The notes: generated by a model not told the origin, from the sequence alone. A stretch of 9,400 bases of DNA from an uncultured Desulfohalobiaceae bacterium (GCA_913055195.1 CAJXJU010000024.1:1-9400), one strand, 5' to 3'. Numbered from the stretch's first letter, positions 1 through 7,421 are shown. Numbers and translations are program-made.

Positions 1-1
1 A

Positions 2-1054
2 GCTGCCAAAATGATTAGAGTCATTGAGATGGAGGCGCAGGAAAAGGCAGCTAAAAGAGCGCGGGAAATTTTGGCCACAGCGGTGCAAAGATATGCTGGT
101 GAATATGTTGCTGAGCATACTGTTACAGCGGTTGAGTTGCCCAGTGAAGATATGAAGGGCCGAATTATTGGTCGTGAGGGTAGAAATATCAGGGCGCTGG
201 AGGCAGCAACTGGTGTTGATTTGATTATAGATGATACCCCGGAAACAGTTGTTTTGTCGGCATACAGCCCTTTAAGACGTGAAGTTGCACGCCAGGCCCT
301 GGAAAGACTGATCAGTGATGGCCGTATTCATCCGGCCAGAATAGAAGATATAGTGCGTAAAGTAGAACAGGAGATGGAAGTCAAGTTGCGAGAGATTGGT
401 GAACAAGCTACCTTTGATGTGGGCGTACATGGAATTCATCCTGAGTTGGTGCGGCTTCTGGGGCATTTGCATTACCGGACCAGTTTTTCCCAGAATGTGC
501 TTCAGCATTCGCTGGAGGTGGCCTTTTTATGTGGAATTATGGCTGCAGAACTGGGAGTTGATGTGAAAAAAGCCAAACGCGCAGGGCTGCTTCACGATCT
601 TGGTAAGGCGGTGGATCATGAGGTAGAAGGACCACATGCATTGATTGGAGCTGATCTGGCCAAAAAATATGGTGAGTCCAAAGAAATTGTTCATGCCATT
701 GCCGCACATCACGAGGATGTTGCGCCGTCTTCCATCCTGGCTGTATTGGTTCAGGCTGCGGACAGTTTATCAGGAGCAAGACCTGGAGCAAGAAAGGAAC
801 TTCTGGAGAATTATGTCAAGCGTCTGGAAGAGCTGGAGAGTATTGCTACCAGTTTTGAAGGGGTAACCAGAGCATACGCAATTAGAGCAGGTCGTGAGCT
901 TAGAGTCATGGTTGATTGCGATTATGTGGATGATGATAAGACATACCTTTTATGTAAAGATATTGCTCAGAAGATCGAGGACAACATGACCTATCCAGGT
1001 CAGATTAAAGTGACCGTAATCAGGGAAAAACGAGCTGTAGGTTATGCTAAATAG
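2..1054 (+). CDS. rny: Ribonuclease Y (endoribonuclease), 5'-truncated by the window edge
   Basis: RNase Y is a membrane-anchored endoribonuclease that starts mRNA decay. The open frame continues to the left edge (Ala-Ala-Lys before the ATG at 11), and the visible protein is about 350 residues against roughly 510-520 for the family. The N-terminal membrane anchor and most of the coiled coil therefore lie outside the window, and the ATG at 11 is internal. The visible part starts with the charged Lys/Glu/Ala-rich end of the coiled coil. A KH RNA-binding domain follows, with the [12 protein letters not shown] loop at about 157-192. Next comes an HD domain: a first His at 506-508 in LQHSLEVA and the metal-binding His-Asp pair at 593-598 in [12 protein letters not shown]. 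The C-terminus is intact. tyrS follows after 16 bp, suggesting co-transcription. Identification is by motif and domain order and is very secure. Confidence 0.96.
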   Translation, partial: AAKMIRVIEMEAQEKAAKRAREILATAVQRYAGEYVAEHTVTAVELPSEDMKGRIIGREGRNIRALEAATGVDLIIDDTPETVVLSAYSPLRREVARQALERLISDGRIHPARIEDIVRKVEQEMEVKLREIGEQATFDVGVHGIHPELVRLLGHLHYRTSFSQNVLQHSLEVAFLCGIMAAELGVDVKKAKRAGLLHDLGKAVDHEVEGPHALIGADLAKKYGESKEIVHAIAAHHEDVAPSSILAVLVQAADSLSGARPGARKELLENYVKRLEELESIATSFEGVTRAYAIRAGRELRVMVDCDYVDDDKTYLLCKDIAQKIEDNMTYPGQIKVTVIREKRAVGYAK

Positions 1055-1070
1055 GTGTTGGGGGGAGGAA

Positions 1071-2273
1071 ATGTCAGTGGATATTGAAAAAAGTTTAGAG
1101 CTTATCCGTCGTGGGAGTGTGGAGATTATTGATGAAAATGAGCTTGTAGAGAAGCTGAAAAAGAAAAAAGTCCTCAGGGTCAAGGCCGGTTTTGACCCCA
1201 CTGCTCCTGATTTGCATCTGGGCCACACCGTGCTCATTCAAAAGTTAAAGCACTTCCAGGAATTAGGCCATCAGGTCATCTTTTTAATTGGTGATTTTAC
1301 TGGAATGATCGGCGATCCAACAGGAAAATCCGAAACCAGAAAAAAATTGAGCCGTGAAGAAGTTCTGGCCAATGCCGAGACTTATAAGCGCCAGATTTTC
1401 AAAATTTTAGATCCGGATAAAACAGAAATTGCCTTTAATTCAAAATGGATGGATAAGTTCAGTGCCTCAGATTTTGTAGAGTTATGTTCTAAATATACTG
1501 TAGCCAGGATGATGGAAAGGGATGATTTTGAAAAGCGGTTTAGAGAAAACAAGCCCATATCCATCCATGAATTTCTCTATCCTCTGGTTCAAGGCTATGA
1601 TTCAGTGGCCTTAAAAGCAGATGTGGAGCTTGGAGGCACTGACCAGAAGTTTAATCTGCTGATGGGCAGGACATTACAGAGGGAATATGGACAGGAGCCT
1701 CAGGTCATATTGACCATGCCTATATTAGAGGGGCTGGATGGGGTTCAAAAAATGAGTAAGTCCCTGGGTAACTATATAGGGATTGAGGAGCCTGCCAGGG
1801 ATATGTTTGGCAAACTTATGTCTATCTCTGATGATCTCATGTGGCGTTATTATGAACTTTTGTCAGATAAAACCATGTCTGAGATTGAACAGTTGAAAAA
1901 GGGGGTTAAGGAAGGGACAGTTCATCCTAAAAAGTGCAAAGAAGACCTTGCCCTGGAAATAACAGCCAGATTTCATGGCAGGGAAGTAGCTTTAAAAGAG
2001 CTTGAGGCCTTTAATCAGGTGTTCGCGAAAGGTGGTCTGCCTGAAGATATGCCTGTATTTAAAGTAGTTGCAAATGATAAGAAGAGGCTCGTAGATATCC
2101 TGTTTGAAAGTAAACTTTGTGCTTCCAGAGGTGAGGCCAAAAGGCTTTGTAAGCAAAATGCCATATCCATCTATCAAGGAGAAAAGATAACCAATCCAGA
2201 GCATGTATTTGCGCCGGGGGAATATGTGTTGAAAGTAGGTAAAAAAAGGTTTTTGAAGTTAGATGTTAAATAA
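1071..2273 (+). CDS. tyrS: Tyrosyl-tRNA synthetase
   Basis: This cytoplasmic class I aminoacyl-tRNA synthetase charges tRNA-Tyr with tyrosine using ATP. The 400-residue protein shows the HIGH-type motif HLGH (residues 49-52, in [13 protein letters not shown]), the KMSKS signature (residues 227-231) and a C-terminal S4 RNA-binding domain from about residue 340, containing SRGEAKRLC. Length and domain order are normal for bacterial TyrRS. An in-frame ATG lies upstream at 1044, but it overlaps the end of rny. The ATG at 1071 is preferred because a strong GGGGGGAGG ribosome binding site (1060-1068) sits just before it. The gene lies between rny and a UbiA prenyltransferase on the same strand. No promoter is evident in the 16-bp gap, so it probably belongs to the same transcript. 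Confidence 0.97.
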   Translation: MSVDIEKSLELIRRGSVEIIDENELVEKLKKKKVLRVKAGFDPTAPDLHLGHTVLIQKLKHFQELGHQVIFLIGDFTGMIGDPTGKSETRKKLSREEVLANAETYKRQIFKILDPDKTEIAFNSKWMDKFSASDFVELCSKYTVARMMERDDFEKRFRENKPISIHEFLYPLVQGYDSVALKADVELGGTDQKFNLLMGRTLQREYGQEPQVILTMPILEGLDGVQKMSKSLGNYIGIEEPARDMFGKLMSISDDLMWRYYELLSDKTMSEIEQLKKGVKEGTVHPKKCKEDLALEITARFHGREVALKELEAFNQVFAKGGLPEDMPVFKVVANDKKRLVDILFESKLCASRGEAKRLCKQNAISIYQGEKITNPEHVFAPGEYVLKVGKKRFLKLDVK

Positions 2274-2287
2274 CTCAACTTTCGGAG
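2272..2287. repeat. Half-site of a dispersed palindromic repeat, overlapping the tyrS stop
   Basis: The 16 bases AACTCAACTTTCGGAG begin inside the tyrS TAA stop codon. They match, in reverse complement, one side of the complete palindrome at 4986-5011. Here the second arm is degenerate (CTGCGAATTTTGAAAC), so the copy looks decayed. A 16-base match between two intergenic places in 9.4 kb is not expected by chance. It suggests a dispersed repeat family, with no evidence for a specific function. Confidence 0.6.
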
Positions 2288-2335
2288 CTGCGAATTTTGA
2301 AACGAAGTTTTGGCTATGGGGAAGGAGTAAAATAG

Positions 2336-3205
2336 GTGAAAGAATTTTTTCATAAGATTGTTATTCTGGCCAGGATGGTCAAAATAGAGCATTCAGTTTT
2401 TGCCCTGCCTTTTGCCTATATTGGCCTTTTCTGGGCAGCTCGCGGTTGGCCTGGTCTAATGAAGTTTCTGGCCTTAACCGTGGCCATGATTGCTGTGCGA
2501 TCTTATGCTATGGCGTTTAATCGGCTGGCAGATTTGAAGTTTGATCGTTTGAATGAGCGTACTCAGGATAGACCTCTGGTGAGCGGAGAAATTAGTGTTG
2601 GAGCAACTGTGGTATTTATTTTATGCTGCGGAGTGATTTTTGTTGGTGCGTGTGGACTGCTGAACAGGGTATGCCTGTATTTATCGCCCATAGCTCTGGT
2701 GTGGTCGGCCATTTACAGCTATAGCAAAAGGTTTACCTGGTTGTGTCACTATCTTTTAGGTTCGGTTTTAGCACTTGCCCCCATTGCTGGATGGATTGCA
2801 TATAAACCAGAGTTTAATCTGGTTTTTGTTTTGCTGGGGTTGGGCGTTATGTTCTGGGTAGCTGGATTTGATATTCTTTATGCAGCCCAGGATGTGGATT
2901 TTGACAGGAGCCAGAACTTAAAATCAATTCCTGCCAGATTTGGCCTTGAGCCTGCTTTTGGATATGCAGCTTTTAGCCATGTAAACACTGTTATTTTTTT
3001 TGCTTTGGCTGGTCTCGCTTTCGGTGCCCAGTGGATTTATTTTGTGGCCTGGGCTATTGTATCTCTTGTATTAGTTGTAGAGCATTTTATTATTTCACCG
3101 CATGATTTGAGTAGGATTAATCTTTCGTTTTTTACGTTAAATGGAATAGTGTCTATGGTGTTATTAGCTGGTGTGTTGGGGGATTTGTTTTTCAAAACCC
3201 AATAA
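2336..3205 (+). CDS. ubiA: UbiA-family polyprenyltransferase (4-hydroxybenzoate/MqnP-like)
   Basis: This is an integral membrane prenyltransferase that attaches a polyprenyl chain to an aromatic ring, as in quinone synthesis. The 289-residue protein is very hydrophobic, with about eight or nine membrane segments. It carries both Asp-rich motifs of the family: NRLADLKFD at residues 62-70 (NRxxDxxxD) and QDVDFD at residues 185-190 (DxxxD pattern, D186/D190), which bind the Mg-prenyl diphosphate. The start is GTG at 2336, with a GGAAGGAG ribosome binding site at 2320-2327. The sequence style (KIEHSVFALPFAYIG, NRLAD, DRPLVSG) fits the UbiA-like group that includes MqnP of the futalosine menaquinone pathway. 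The exact aromatic substrate cannot be read from this sequence. It sits between tyrS and thrC, 18 bp upstream of the latter. Family assignment is secure; the mqnP role is inferred. Confidence 0.9.
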   Translation: MKEFFHKIVILARMVKIEHSVFALPFAYIGLFWAARGWPGLMKFLALTVAMIAVRSYAMAFNRLADLKFDRLNERTQDRPLVSGEISVGATVVFILCCGVIFVGACGLLNRVCLYLSPIALVWSAIYSYSKRFTWLCHYLLGSVLALAPIAGWIAYKPEFNLVFVLLGLGVMFWVAGFDILYAAQDVDFDRSQNLKSIPARFGLEPAFGYAAFSHVNTVIFFALAGLAFGAQWIYFVAWAIVSLVLVVEHFIISPHDLSRINLSFFTLNGIVSMVLLAGVLGDLFFKTQ

Positions 3206-3223
3206 ATCTTATGGGAGCTTATA

Positions 3224-4672
3224 ATGCATGATAAATTTCCAGAGTATCGGGGACAGTTGCAATATTTTTGTTTGGGATGCGGAAAGAAATTTCCTGCGGA
3301 TGAACTTTATTATACCTGTCCTGAGTGTAAGGGGGTTTTTCTGCTTGAAGACACAAAATTTGACCAGTTAAAACAAATACCAGGACACAAATGGCAGGAG
3401 ATTTTTGATGAGCGGGCCAGGACAAAAAAGAACGCTTTAAGAGGGATTTTTCGTTATTACGAGCTTATTGCACCGGTAGTTGAAGAACAAGATATTGTAT
3501 ATCTGGGCGAAGGTAATACTCCTATTATTGAATCAAGCCCTGCTTTGACAAAAATCATAGGTCAGCCACTGGCTTATAAAAATGACGGGCAAAATCCCAG
3601 CGCATCTTTTAAAGATAGGGGCATGGCGTGTGCATTTAGTTATTTAAAGTCTTTGATACGCAAATATAACTGGGAGCATGTATTAACTATTTGTGCCTCT
3701 ACTGGCGATACATCGGCTGCTGCTGCTTTGTACGCTGCCTATGCAGGAGACAAGATTAAGTCTGTGGTTCTTTTGCCACAGGGCAAGGTAACAGCACAAC
3801 AACTGGCACAGCCTCTGGGCAGTGGCGCTCTGGTGTTAGAGATTCCAGGAGTATTTGATGATTGCATGAAGGTGGTGGAATATCTGGCTGATAATTTTCG
3901 GGTGGCTCTTTTAAATTCCAAAAATGCCTGGCGGATTTTAGGGCAGGAGAGTTATCCTTTTGAAATTGCCCAATGGTATGATTGGGATCTTAGGGGTAAG
4001 GTCATTTTTATGCCCATAGGCAATGCTGGCAATATTACTGCCTTGATGAGCGGTTTTTTAAAATTGAAAAAATTAAATATTATTTCTGAGTTGCCCAGGA
4101 TTGTTGGGGTCCAGTCCAGTCATGCTGATCCGGTTTTTAAATATTATGCTGAGGAAAAAGAAAAGCGTCAGTTTGTGCCGGTAAAAGTAAGCCCCAGTGT
4201 TGCCCAGGCAGCCATGATCGGCAATCCTGTGTCTTTCCCAAGAGTAAAGGCATTGGTCAGTGAGTATGAGCGAATTGGTGGGCCAGGTGTTTTTAATGTC
4301 GTACAGGTAGAAGAGCAGGAGATTATCGAAGGAATGCTCCTGGCCAACAGGCATGGTCATATTGCCTGTACCCAGGGCGGAGAGTGTCTGGCAGGGCTTA
4401 TCAGGGCTAAAGAAGCAGGTCTTATGGAAAAGGATGAACTGGCTATTCTGGATGCCACAGCACATAGCTTAAAGTTTATTGGCTTTCAGCAAATGTACTT
4501 TGAGGATTCATTCCCACCGGATTATGAAATCAAACCCAAAAAGGAATTTATCAATGCCCCCAGGCTGGTCTTGAGCGAGGACGAAAAAAAGGATTTGCCA
4601 GGCCAGGAGTTTACTCTGGAAGCTGGTAAAAGGATCGTGGAGATGCTGGGGCTTAGTAAAAAGGAGATATAA
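3224..4672 (+). CDS. thrC: Threonine synthase, with N-terminal zinc ribbon
   Basis: This PLP-dependent cytoplasmic enzyme converts O-phosphohomoserine to threonine in the last step of threonine synthesis. The 482-residue protein starts with a CxxC...CxxC zinc-ribbon-like segment (Cys16, 19, 32, 35). The catalytic domain follows: GEGNTP (about 95-100), the Schiff-base lysine Lys130 in SASFKDRGM, CASTGDTSAAA (157-167), and the glycine-rich GNAGN phosphate loop at about residues 264-268. The start ATG at 3224 has a GGGAG ribosome binding site at 3213-3217. It is the last gene of the packed + strand group. A 700-bp A+T-rich gap with a possible terminator follows directly, so it marks the right end of the housekeeping operon. 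Identification as a threonine synthase is secure. Confidence 0.96.
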   Translation: MHDKFPEYRGQLQYFCLGCGKKFPADELYYTCPECKGVFLLEDTKFDQLKQIPGHKWQEIFDERARTKKNALRGIFRYYELIAPVVEEQDIVYLGEGNTPIIESSPALTKIIGQPLAYKNDGQNPSASFKDRGMACAFSYLKSLIRKYNWEHVLTICASTGDTSAAAALYAAYAGDKIKSVVLLPQGKVTAQQLAQPLGSGALVLEIPGVFDDCMKVVEYLADNFRVALLNSKNAWRILGQESYPFEIAQWYDWDLRGKVIFMPIGNAGNITALMSGFLKLKKLNIISELPRIVGVQSSHADPVFKYYAEEKEKRQFVPVKVSPSVAQAAMIGNPVSFPRVKALVSEYERIGGPGVFNVVQVEEQEIIEGMLLANRHGHIACTQGGECLAGLIRAKEAGLMEKDELAILDATAHSLKFIGFQQMYFEDSFPPDYEIKPKKEFINAPRLVLSEDEKKDLPGQEFTLEAGKRIVEMLGLSKKEI

Positions 4673-4678
4673 AGTTCC

Positions 4679-4747
4679 AGGCACATCTGGCAAGTCAATT
4701 CAGGTTGCTAACGACTGTCCCGCTACTGGCAGATGCACCTTGTTTTT
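4679..4747 (+). terminator. Possible rho-independent terminator after thrC
   Basis: Seven bases after the thrC stop, AGGCACATCTGGCA (4679-4692) can pair imperfectly with TGGCAGATGCACCT (4727-4740). The core is CATCTG/CAGATG with an outer AGG/CCT and small internal loops, and the loop is long. T-rich TGTTTTT (4741-4747) follows at once. Position and T tract suit a terminator for the housekeeping operon, but the stem is interrupted and was found by eye without a folding calculation. Confidence 0.35.
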
Positions 4748-4903
4748 GAGGGTTGCAATGTATGAAGTGCCTGTTGATATTTATTCCATAAGTATTTTTA
4801 AGACCAACTTGTTATGAGCATTTTTTCACAATTTCCTTGACATCAGGAAAAAGTTTTTGCTAGTTTTATGACATATTTTTTAAGTAAAAGGACTCAATTT
4901 TCT

Positions 4904-4979
4904 GAACACCTAAAATGGACAGACAATATGGTTGATTATGAGAAAATTAACAGTCCGTAGGTGCTCGGTGCGGATTTCG
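4904..4979. repeat. Imperfect inverted repeat plus composite repeat module, left edge of accessory region
   Basis: GAACACCTA (4904-4912) and GGAC (4917-4920) can pair with TAGGTGCTC (4958-4966) and GTCC (4953-4956), with one mismatch. The right arm continues as TAGGTGCTCGGT (4958-4969) and then CGGATTTCG (4971-4979). Both of these modules recur, in the same order but on the opposite strand, at 9330-9319 and 9290-9282. This looks like a shortened copy of the intergenic repeat at the right end of the window. Function unknown. Confidence 0.5.
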
Positions 4980-4985
4980 TATTTT

Positions 4986-5011
4986 TCAACTTTCGGAACT
5001 CCGAAAGTTGA
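4986..5011. repeat. Perfect short palindrome (TTCGGA core), dispersed repeat
   Basis: CAACTTTCGGA (4987-4997) is followed after two bases by its exact reverse complement TCCGAAAGTTG (5000-5010). The flanking T/A (4986/5011) extends the pairing to 12 bp. One half recurs at 2272-2287. No T tract follows closely on either strand, so it is not a typical rho-independent terminator. It may be a REP-like element or a protein-binding site. Confidence 0.65.
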
Positions 5012-5296
5012 GTTACTCATTTTTGGCAGTTATTTATAGCTTTCTTTGTCCGTTGTTTTATTCAGAATAAGATTTGATAAAATTATTAATTTTTATCACG
5101 CTAACAATATAATATTTTTTATTTAAATTTTATCTAGAAAATTTAGAATAAACTGTCAATCCTCTGAAAAAATTTGAGAGAAATTATAGATTTTTTTGAA
5201 GTGAAATATTTTTTCTGTGGATCAGGAAGGCTGGTGCCTTGTTGTAACTGACTGAAATTGTTTGGTTTTTTAGTGTTCATGTTGATAACTATTTTC

Positions 5297-5326
5297 TTGA
5301 CCATAAGAATGAAAAAAAGTTATCCT
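5297..5326 (+). promoter_or_regulatory. Possible sigma-70-type promoter for the PIN-domain gene
   Basis: TTGACC (5297-5302) matches five of six -35 consensus bases. It is followed after 18 bp by TATCCT (5321-5326), which matches four of six -10 bases. Transcription would start near 5333, giving a leader of about 40-50 nt before the PIN gene. The surroundings are very A+T-rich, so a chance match is possible. Confidence 0.38.
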
Positions 5327-5373
5327 TCTCATAAAAAAGAGGTAACGGAAATAATATAAAATAAGTTAAAATA

Positions 5374-5835
5374 ATGAATAATATGAAAATTTATGCAGAC
5401 ACATCAATTTTTGGCGGAGTATTTGATAAGGAATTTTCAACTCCTAGTAAAAAATTTTTTCAACTGGTTGATTCAAAACGAATTACTCTTGTCACATCTG
5501 CTGTTGTAAAAGCCGAAATAGAGTATGCTCCTAATAATATCCAAATATTTTTTGAGAGATATGCAAGTATTTCTGAAATTGCTGATATAGACGAAAGAGT
5601 TTTAAAATTACGAGATGAATATATAAAAGCTGGTATTGTAACAAAAAATTCTATGGATGATGCACTTCATGTAGCAATAGCAACACTATCAAGATGTGAT
5701 ATAATTGTAAGTTGGAATTTCAAGCATATTGTACATTACGACAAAATACCCAAATATAATGCAGTGAATATTCTTTTTGGATATACGCAAATAGATATAT
5801 TTTCTCCGTTGGAGGTAATTGATTATGACGAATAA
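5374..5835 (+). CDS. PIN-domain nuclease, probable toxin of a cassette-borne toxin-antitoxin pair
   Basis: PIN domains are Mg-dependent ribonucleases, many of them VapC-type toxins. The 153-residue protein has the expected acidic residues: Asp9 in IYADTSIFGG, Glu48 in VVKAEIEYAP, Asp96 in MDDALHVAIA and Asp109 just before VSWNFKH. The start is either ATG 5374 or ATG 5383. The second gives MKIYADTS, the usual family beginning. Neither has a clear ribosome binding site. The stop overlaps the next small gene by 11 bp, so the two are probably translated together. The order is toxin first, the reverse of classical vapBC. It belongs to the first visible cassette, closed by attC at 5959-6015. The PIN fold is well supported; the toxin role is inferred from fold, partner and integron setting. 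Confidence 0.88.
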   Translation: MNNMKIYADTSIFGGVFDKEFSTPSKKFFQLVDSKRITLVTSAVVKAEIEYAPNNIQIFFERYASISEIADIDERVLKLRDEYIKAGIVTKNSMDDALHVAIATLSRCDIIVSWNFKHIVHYDKIPKYNAVNILFGYTQIDIFSPLEVIDYDE

Positions 5836-6001
5836 CGAACCAAAGTGTATATTATTAAAACGAAAAGGAGCGTCTCGTATAAGAAAGATTTTAAATGACA
5901 AAAATTTTGAAGAAGAATTATTATTTTGGCAAAACCAGACTGAAAAATTAAAAAAAGAATTTAACAAGCCATTTCAGCGGACGGCTAACCGCCGCCGCTG
6001 A
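5825..6001 (+). CDS. Small partner of the PIN nuclease, probable antitoxin
   Basis: A 58-residue protein starting at ATG 5825, with a good GGAGG ribosome binding site at 5811-5815 inside the end of the PIN gene (11-bp overlap). The middle is charged and probably helical, with KRKGASRIRKILND followed by FEEELLFWQNQTEKLKKE. That pattern resembles the small proteins often encoded next to this PIN group and is compatible with an antitoxin. I cannot assign a DNA-binding domain by eye. The last 13 residues, ending KPFQRTANRRR, are translated from the attC site itself, and the TGA stop (5999-6001) lies in the right arm of the attC stem. The tail is therefore a by-product of cassette architecture and need not be conserved. 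Confidence 0.72.
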   Translation: MTNNEPKCILLKRKGASRIRKILNDKNFEEELLFWQNQTEKLKKEFNKPFQRTANRRR

Positions 6002-6015
6002 ATTTAGTGTTATAC
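5959..6015 (+). other. Integron attC recombination site 1
   Basis: The left box ATTTAAC (5959-5965) fits RYYYAAC exactly. The right box GTTATAC (6009-6015) fits GTTRRRY with one deviation. Between them TTCAGCGG (5973-5980) pairs perfectly with CCGCTGAA (5995-6002) around a short G+C-rich loop. At 57 bp it is at the short end of known attC sizes. It overlaps the 3' end of the upstream coding region, as is common for cassettes. Confidence 0.85.
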
Positions 6016-6044
6016 GCAAATTAAAAAAATCAATGTGAACTAAA

Positions 6045-6527
6045 ATGTATTATTTGTATTTTGCAACAGGATTGGCATTATTAATTTCTATTATCGTAGA
6101 TAGAAAAAAGACACTTACAGCGATTAAAATATCCTATAAGAAATTTATCAATATTATACCTGCATTTTTAACAATGCTCATTCTTGTTTCAATCGTCCTT
6201 TTTTTTATACCTGATAAGATGATCTCAGATTATTTGGGGAATAACGACAAGTTTATTGGTGTCATATTAGCTTCCTTTTTTGGCTCCATAACATTAATGC
6301 CAGGGTTTATTGCCTTTCCGCTATGTGGCATTCTGCTAAAAAAAGGCGTGAGTTATATGGTATTATCAGCTTTTACTACAACTTTAATGATGGTAGGTAT
6401 TCTTACCTATCCGGTAGAGAAGGAATATTTTGGAGTTAAAGTGACCATAATAAGAAATGCAATTAGTTTTTTTATAGCAATTATTGTTGCGTTATCAATC
6501 GGGTTTTTCTTTGGTGAGTTATTATGA
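6045..6527 (+). CDS. Half-size permease, first subunit (ArsP/DUF318-like)
   Basis: A 160-residue hydrophobic protein with about five likely membrane segments (roughly residues 2-18, 36-56, 70-92, 102-122, 138-158). It resembles half of the predicted permease family that includes ArsP (PF03773), whose members are normally about 300 residues. Key segment: AFPLCGILLKKGVSY at residues 90-104, followed by a helix and a basic RN motif. The same pattern recurs in the next gene, so the two are homologous halves. No ribosome binding site precedes ATG 6045, which lies only 30 bp after the attC1 right box, so translation may depend on a leader-poor or weak start. The TGA stop overlaps the next ATG (ATGA). 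Probably a two-subunit transporter; the substrate, possibly a metal(loid) compound, cannot be deduced. Confidence 0.75.
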   Translation: MYYLYFATGLALLISIIVDRKKTLTAIKISYKKFINIIPAFLTMLILVSIVLFFIPDKMISDYLGNNDKFIGVILASFFGSITLMPGFIAFPLCGILLKKGVSYMVLSAFTTTLMMVGILTYPVEKEYFGVKVTIIRNAISFFIAIIVALSIGFFFGELL

Positions 6528-7051
6528 AAATGCAAAATAAGCACATCAAAGCATTGGCGATAGCAATTTATTTTGTATTTATTGTTAGTTCTTTTGTGAT
6601 TGGGTTTAAACCAGGAAAGCAAATAGGACATAATTTTCTTTCCTTTTCCATTGAGATGTTGAAGCTATTACCCTGTGCTTTCATTTTGATTGGTTTGTTT
6701 GAAGTGTGGGTAAAAAAGGAAAGTGTTGAGAAACATTTAGGAAAAGACTCTGGAGCGATAGGCTATGTCTGGGTTATACTTCTTGCAGGAACTACCGTTG
6801 GAGGATTATATGTAGCTTTTCCTGTTGCGTATTCTTTGTTTAAAAAAGGAGCGAGACTCTCTTTTATTTTTACATACATTGGTGCTTCTGCAATTTGCAG
6901 GGTTCCAATGACAATCTTTGAATCTTCGTTCATGGGAATAACGTTTAGCTTGATAAGACTTATTGTTTCCATACCGTTGGTTATTTTAAGTTCTGTATGG
7001 CTGGGGAATTATCTTGAAAAGAGAAATTACAGAATAATGGAAGGAAAATAA
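6524..7051 (+). CDS. Half-size permease, second subunit (ArsP/DUF318-like)
   Basis: A 175-residue membrane protein with about five segments. It starts at the ATG that overlaps the previous stop codon (ATGA), with GGTGAG at 6511-6516 as a plausible ribosome binding site; a second in-frame ATG is at 6530. Residues 98-110 read AFPVAYSLFKKGA, matching AFPLCGILLKKG of the first subunit. ASAICRVPMTIFE follows and the chain ends in a short basic tail. The four-base overlap implies coupled synthesis, and the two halves together have the size of one complete PF03773-type permease. Both lie in one cassette bounded by attC1 and attC2. Membrane permease is well supported; the ArsP relationship is moderately sure and the substrate is unknown. 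Confidence 0.75.
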   Translation: MKMQNKHIKALAIAIYFVFIVSSFVIGFKPGKQIGHNFLSFSIEMLKLLPCAFILIGLFEVWVKKESVEKHLGKDSGAIGYVWVILLAGTTVGGLYVAFPVAYSLFKKGARLSFIFTYIGASAICRVPMTIFESSFMGITFSLIRLIVSIPLVILSSVWLGNYLEKRNYRIMEGK

Positions 7052-7056
7052 AAAGC

Positions 7057-7128
7057 GTATAACAAATTACTACACTGGATTTTTACTTCGCTGCGCTCCG
7101 TAAAAACCAGTGAGTTCAATCGTTAAGA
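7057..7128 (+). other. Integron attC recombination site 2
   Basis: The left box GTATAAC (7057-7063) is followed by AA, giving the TAACAA found in all four sites. The right box is GTTAAGA (7122-7128). The arms CACTGGATTTTTAC and GTAAAAACCAGTG pair fully except for one extra A in the left arm, an extrahelical base of the kind typical for attC. The loop contains CGCTGCGCTC (7089-7098), shared with attC3. Total 72 bp. The site begins five bases after the permease stop. Confidence 0.85.
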
Positions 7129-7136
7129 TAGGAAAA

Positions 7137-7421
7137 ATGAAAAATAAGAAGACAATATCAACATTTCAGTCAATAGATAGAGAACATAGTGAACAGAAAA
7201 TATCACCATTTGGTCATTTGTTTAGATTCATTGGTTGGTGGTTTGGATTTACTGGTCTTTACGCTACATTTGTTGTTTGTCCTTTCTGTGGACAGCAAGG
7301 GTGTCCCGTAGGTATGGCATCAGCAGGCACTATCGGAGCTTTCTTTGCGTTGTGCGTTCAAGACTGGAAACGATTTTTCGTATTCATCAGGCAAAAAATA
7401 AAAAGAAAAGAAAAATCCTAA
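7137..7421 (+). CDS. Small Cys-rich membrane protein of unknown function
   Basis: A 94-residue protein in its own 363-bp cassette. I choose ATG 7137 over the in-frame GTG at 7110, because the latter lies inside attC2; an AGGA sits shortly upstream (7130-7133). After a polar N-terminus come two hydrophobic stretches (about residues 28-48 and 58-74) flanking CPFCGQQGCPVG (Cys48, Cys51, Cys56), then a basic tail ending KRKEKS. The CxxC plus third Cys inside or next to the membrane could bind metal or be redox-active, but I do not recognise the family with certainty. The stop TAA (7419-7421) is part of the attC3 left box. Proximity to the permease cassette may hint at a related role, but separate cassettes need not be functionally linked. 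Confidence 0.68.
   Translation: MKNKKTISTFQSIDREHSEQKISPFGHLFRFIGWWFGFTGLYATFVVCPFCGQQGCPVGMASAGTIGAFFALCVQDWKRFFVFIRQKIKRKEKS

Larger units (their letters stand above)
4748..5296. other. A+T-rich intergenic region without recognisable genes
   Basis: Most of the 700-bp gap between thrC and the PIN gene. I see no protein-coding frame of more than about 20 codons with a ribosome binding site, no tRNA and no integrase. It contains an imperfect inverted repeat (4904-4966), a repeat module (4958-4979) and a perfect palindrome (4986-5011), listed separately. From about 5020 the sequence becomes strongly A+T-rich. No clear attI or attC site was found, although the cassette array must begin somewhere in or near here. 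Confidence 0.6.

Noticed and set aside
272..791. Several minus-strand open frames within rny
   Set aside because: They lie opposite a strongly conserved gene, have no family resemblance and no ribosome binding sites. They are shadows of rny.
1044..1070. Upstream ATG as the start of tyrS
   Set aside because: It would overlap the end of rny and bypass the strong ribosome binding site at 1060-1068. The ATG at 1071 fits better.
4073..4465. 130-codon open frame on the minus strand inside thrC
   Set aside because: The + strand encodes conserved threonine synthase throughout. The reverse product shows no domain pattern.
4837..4866. TTGACA (4837-4842) as a promoter
   Set aside because: The only candidate -10 box at a suitable distance, TAGTTT at 18 bp, has three matches, and no gene starts within 500 bp downstream.
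4945..5014. Possible attC before the PIN gene (AATTAAC ... GTTGAGT)
   Set aside because: The boxes fit partly, but the palindrome lies at the right end instead of the centre, so no attC-like stem joins the two boxes.
7110..7136. GTG start at 7110 for the Cys-rich protein
   Set aside because: It would place the N-terminus inside attC2. ATG 7137 is the natural cassette start.
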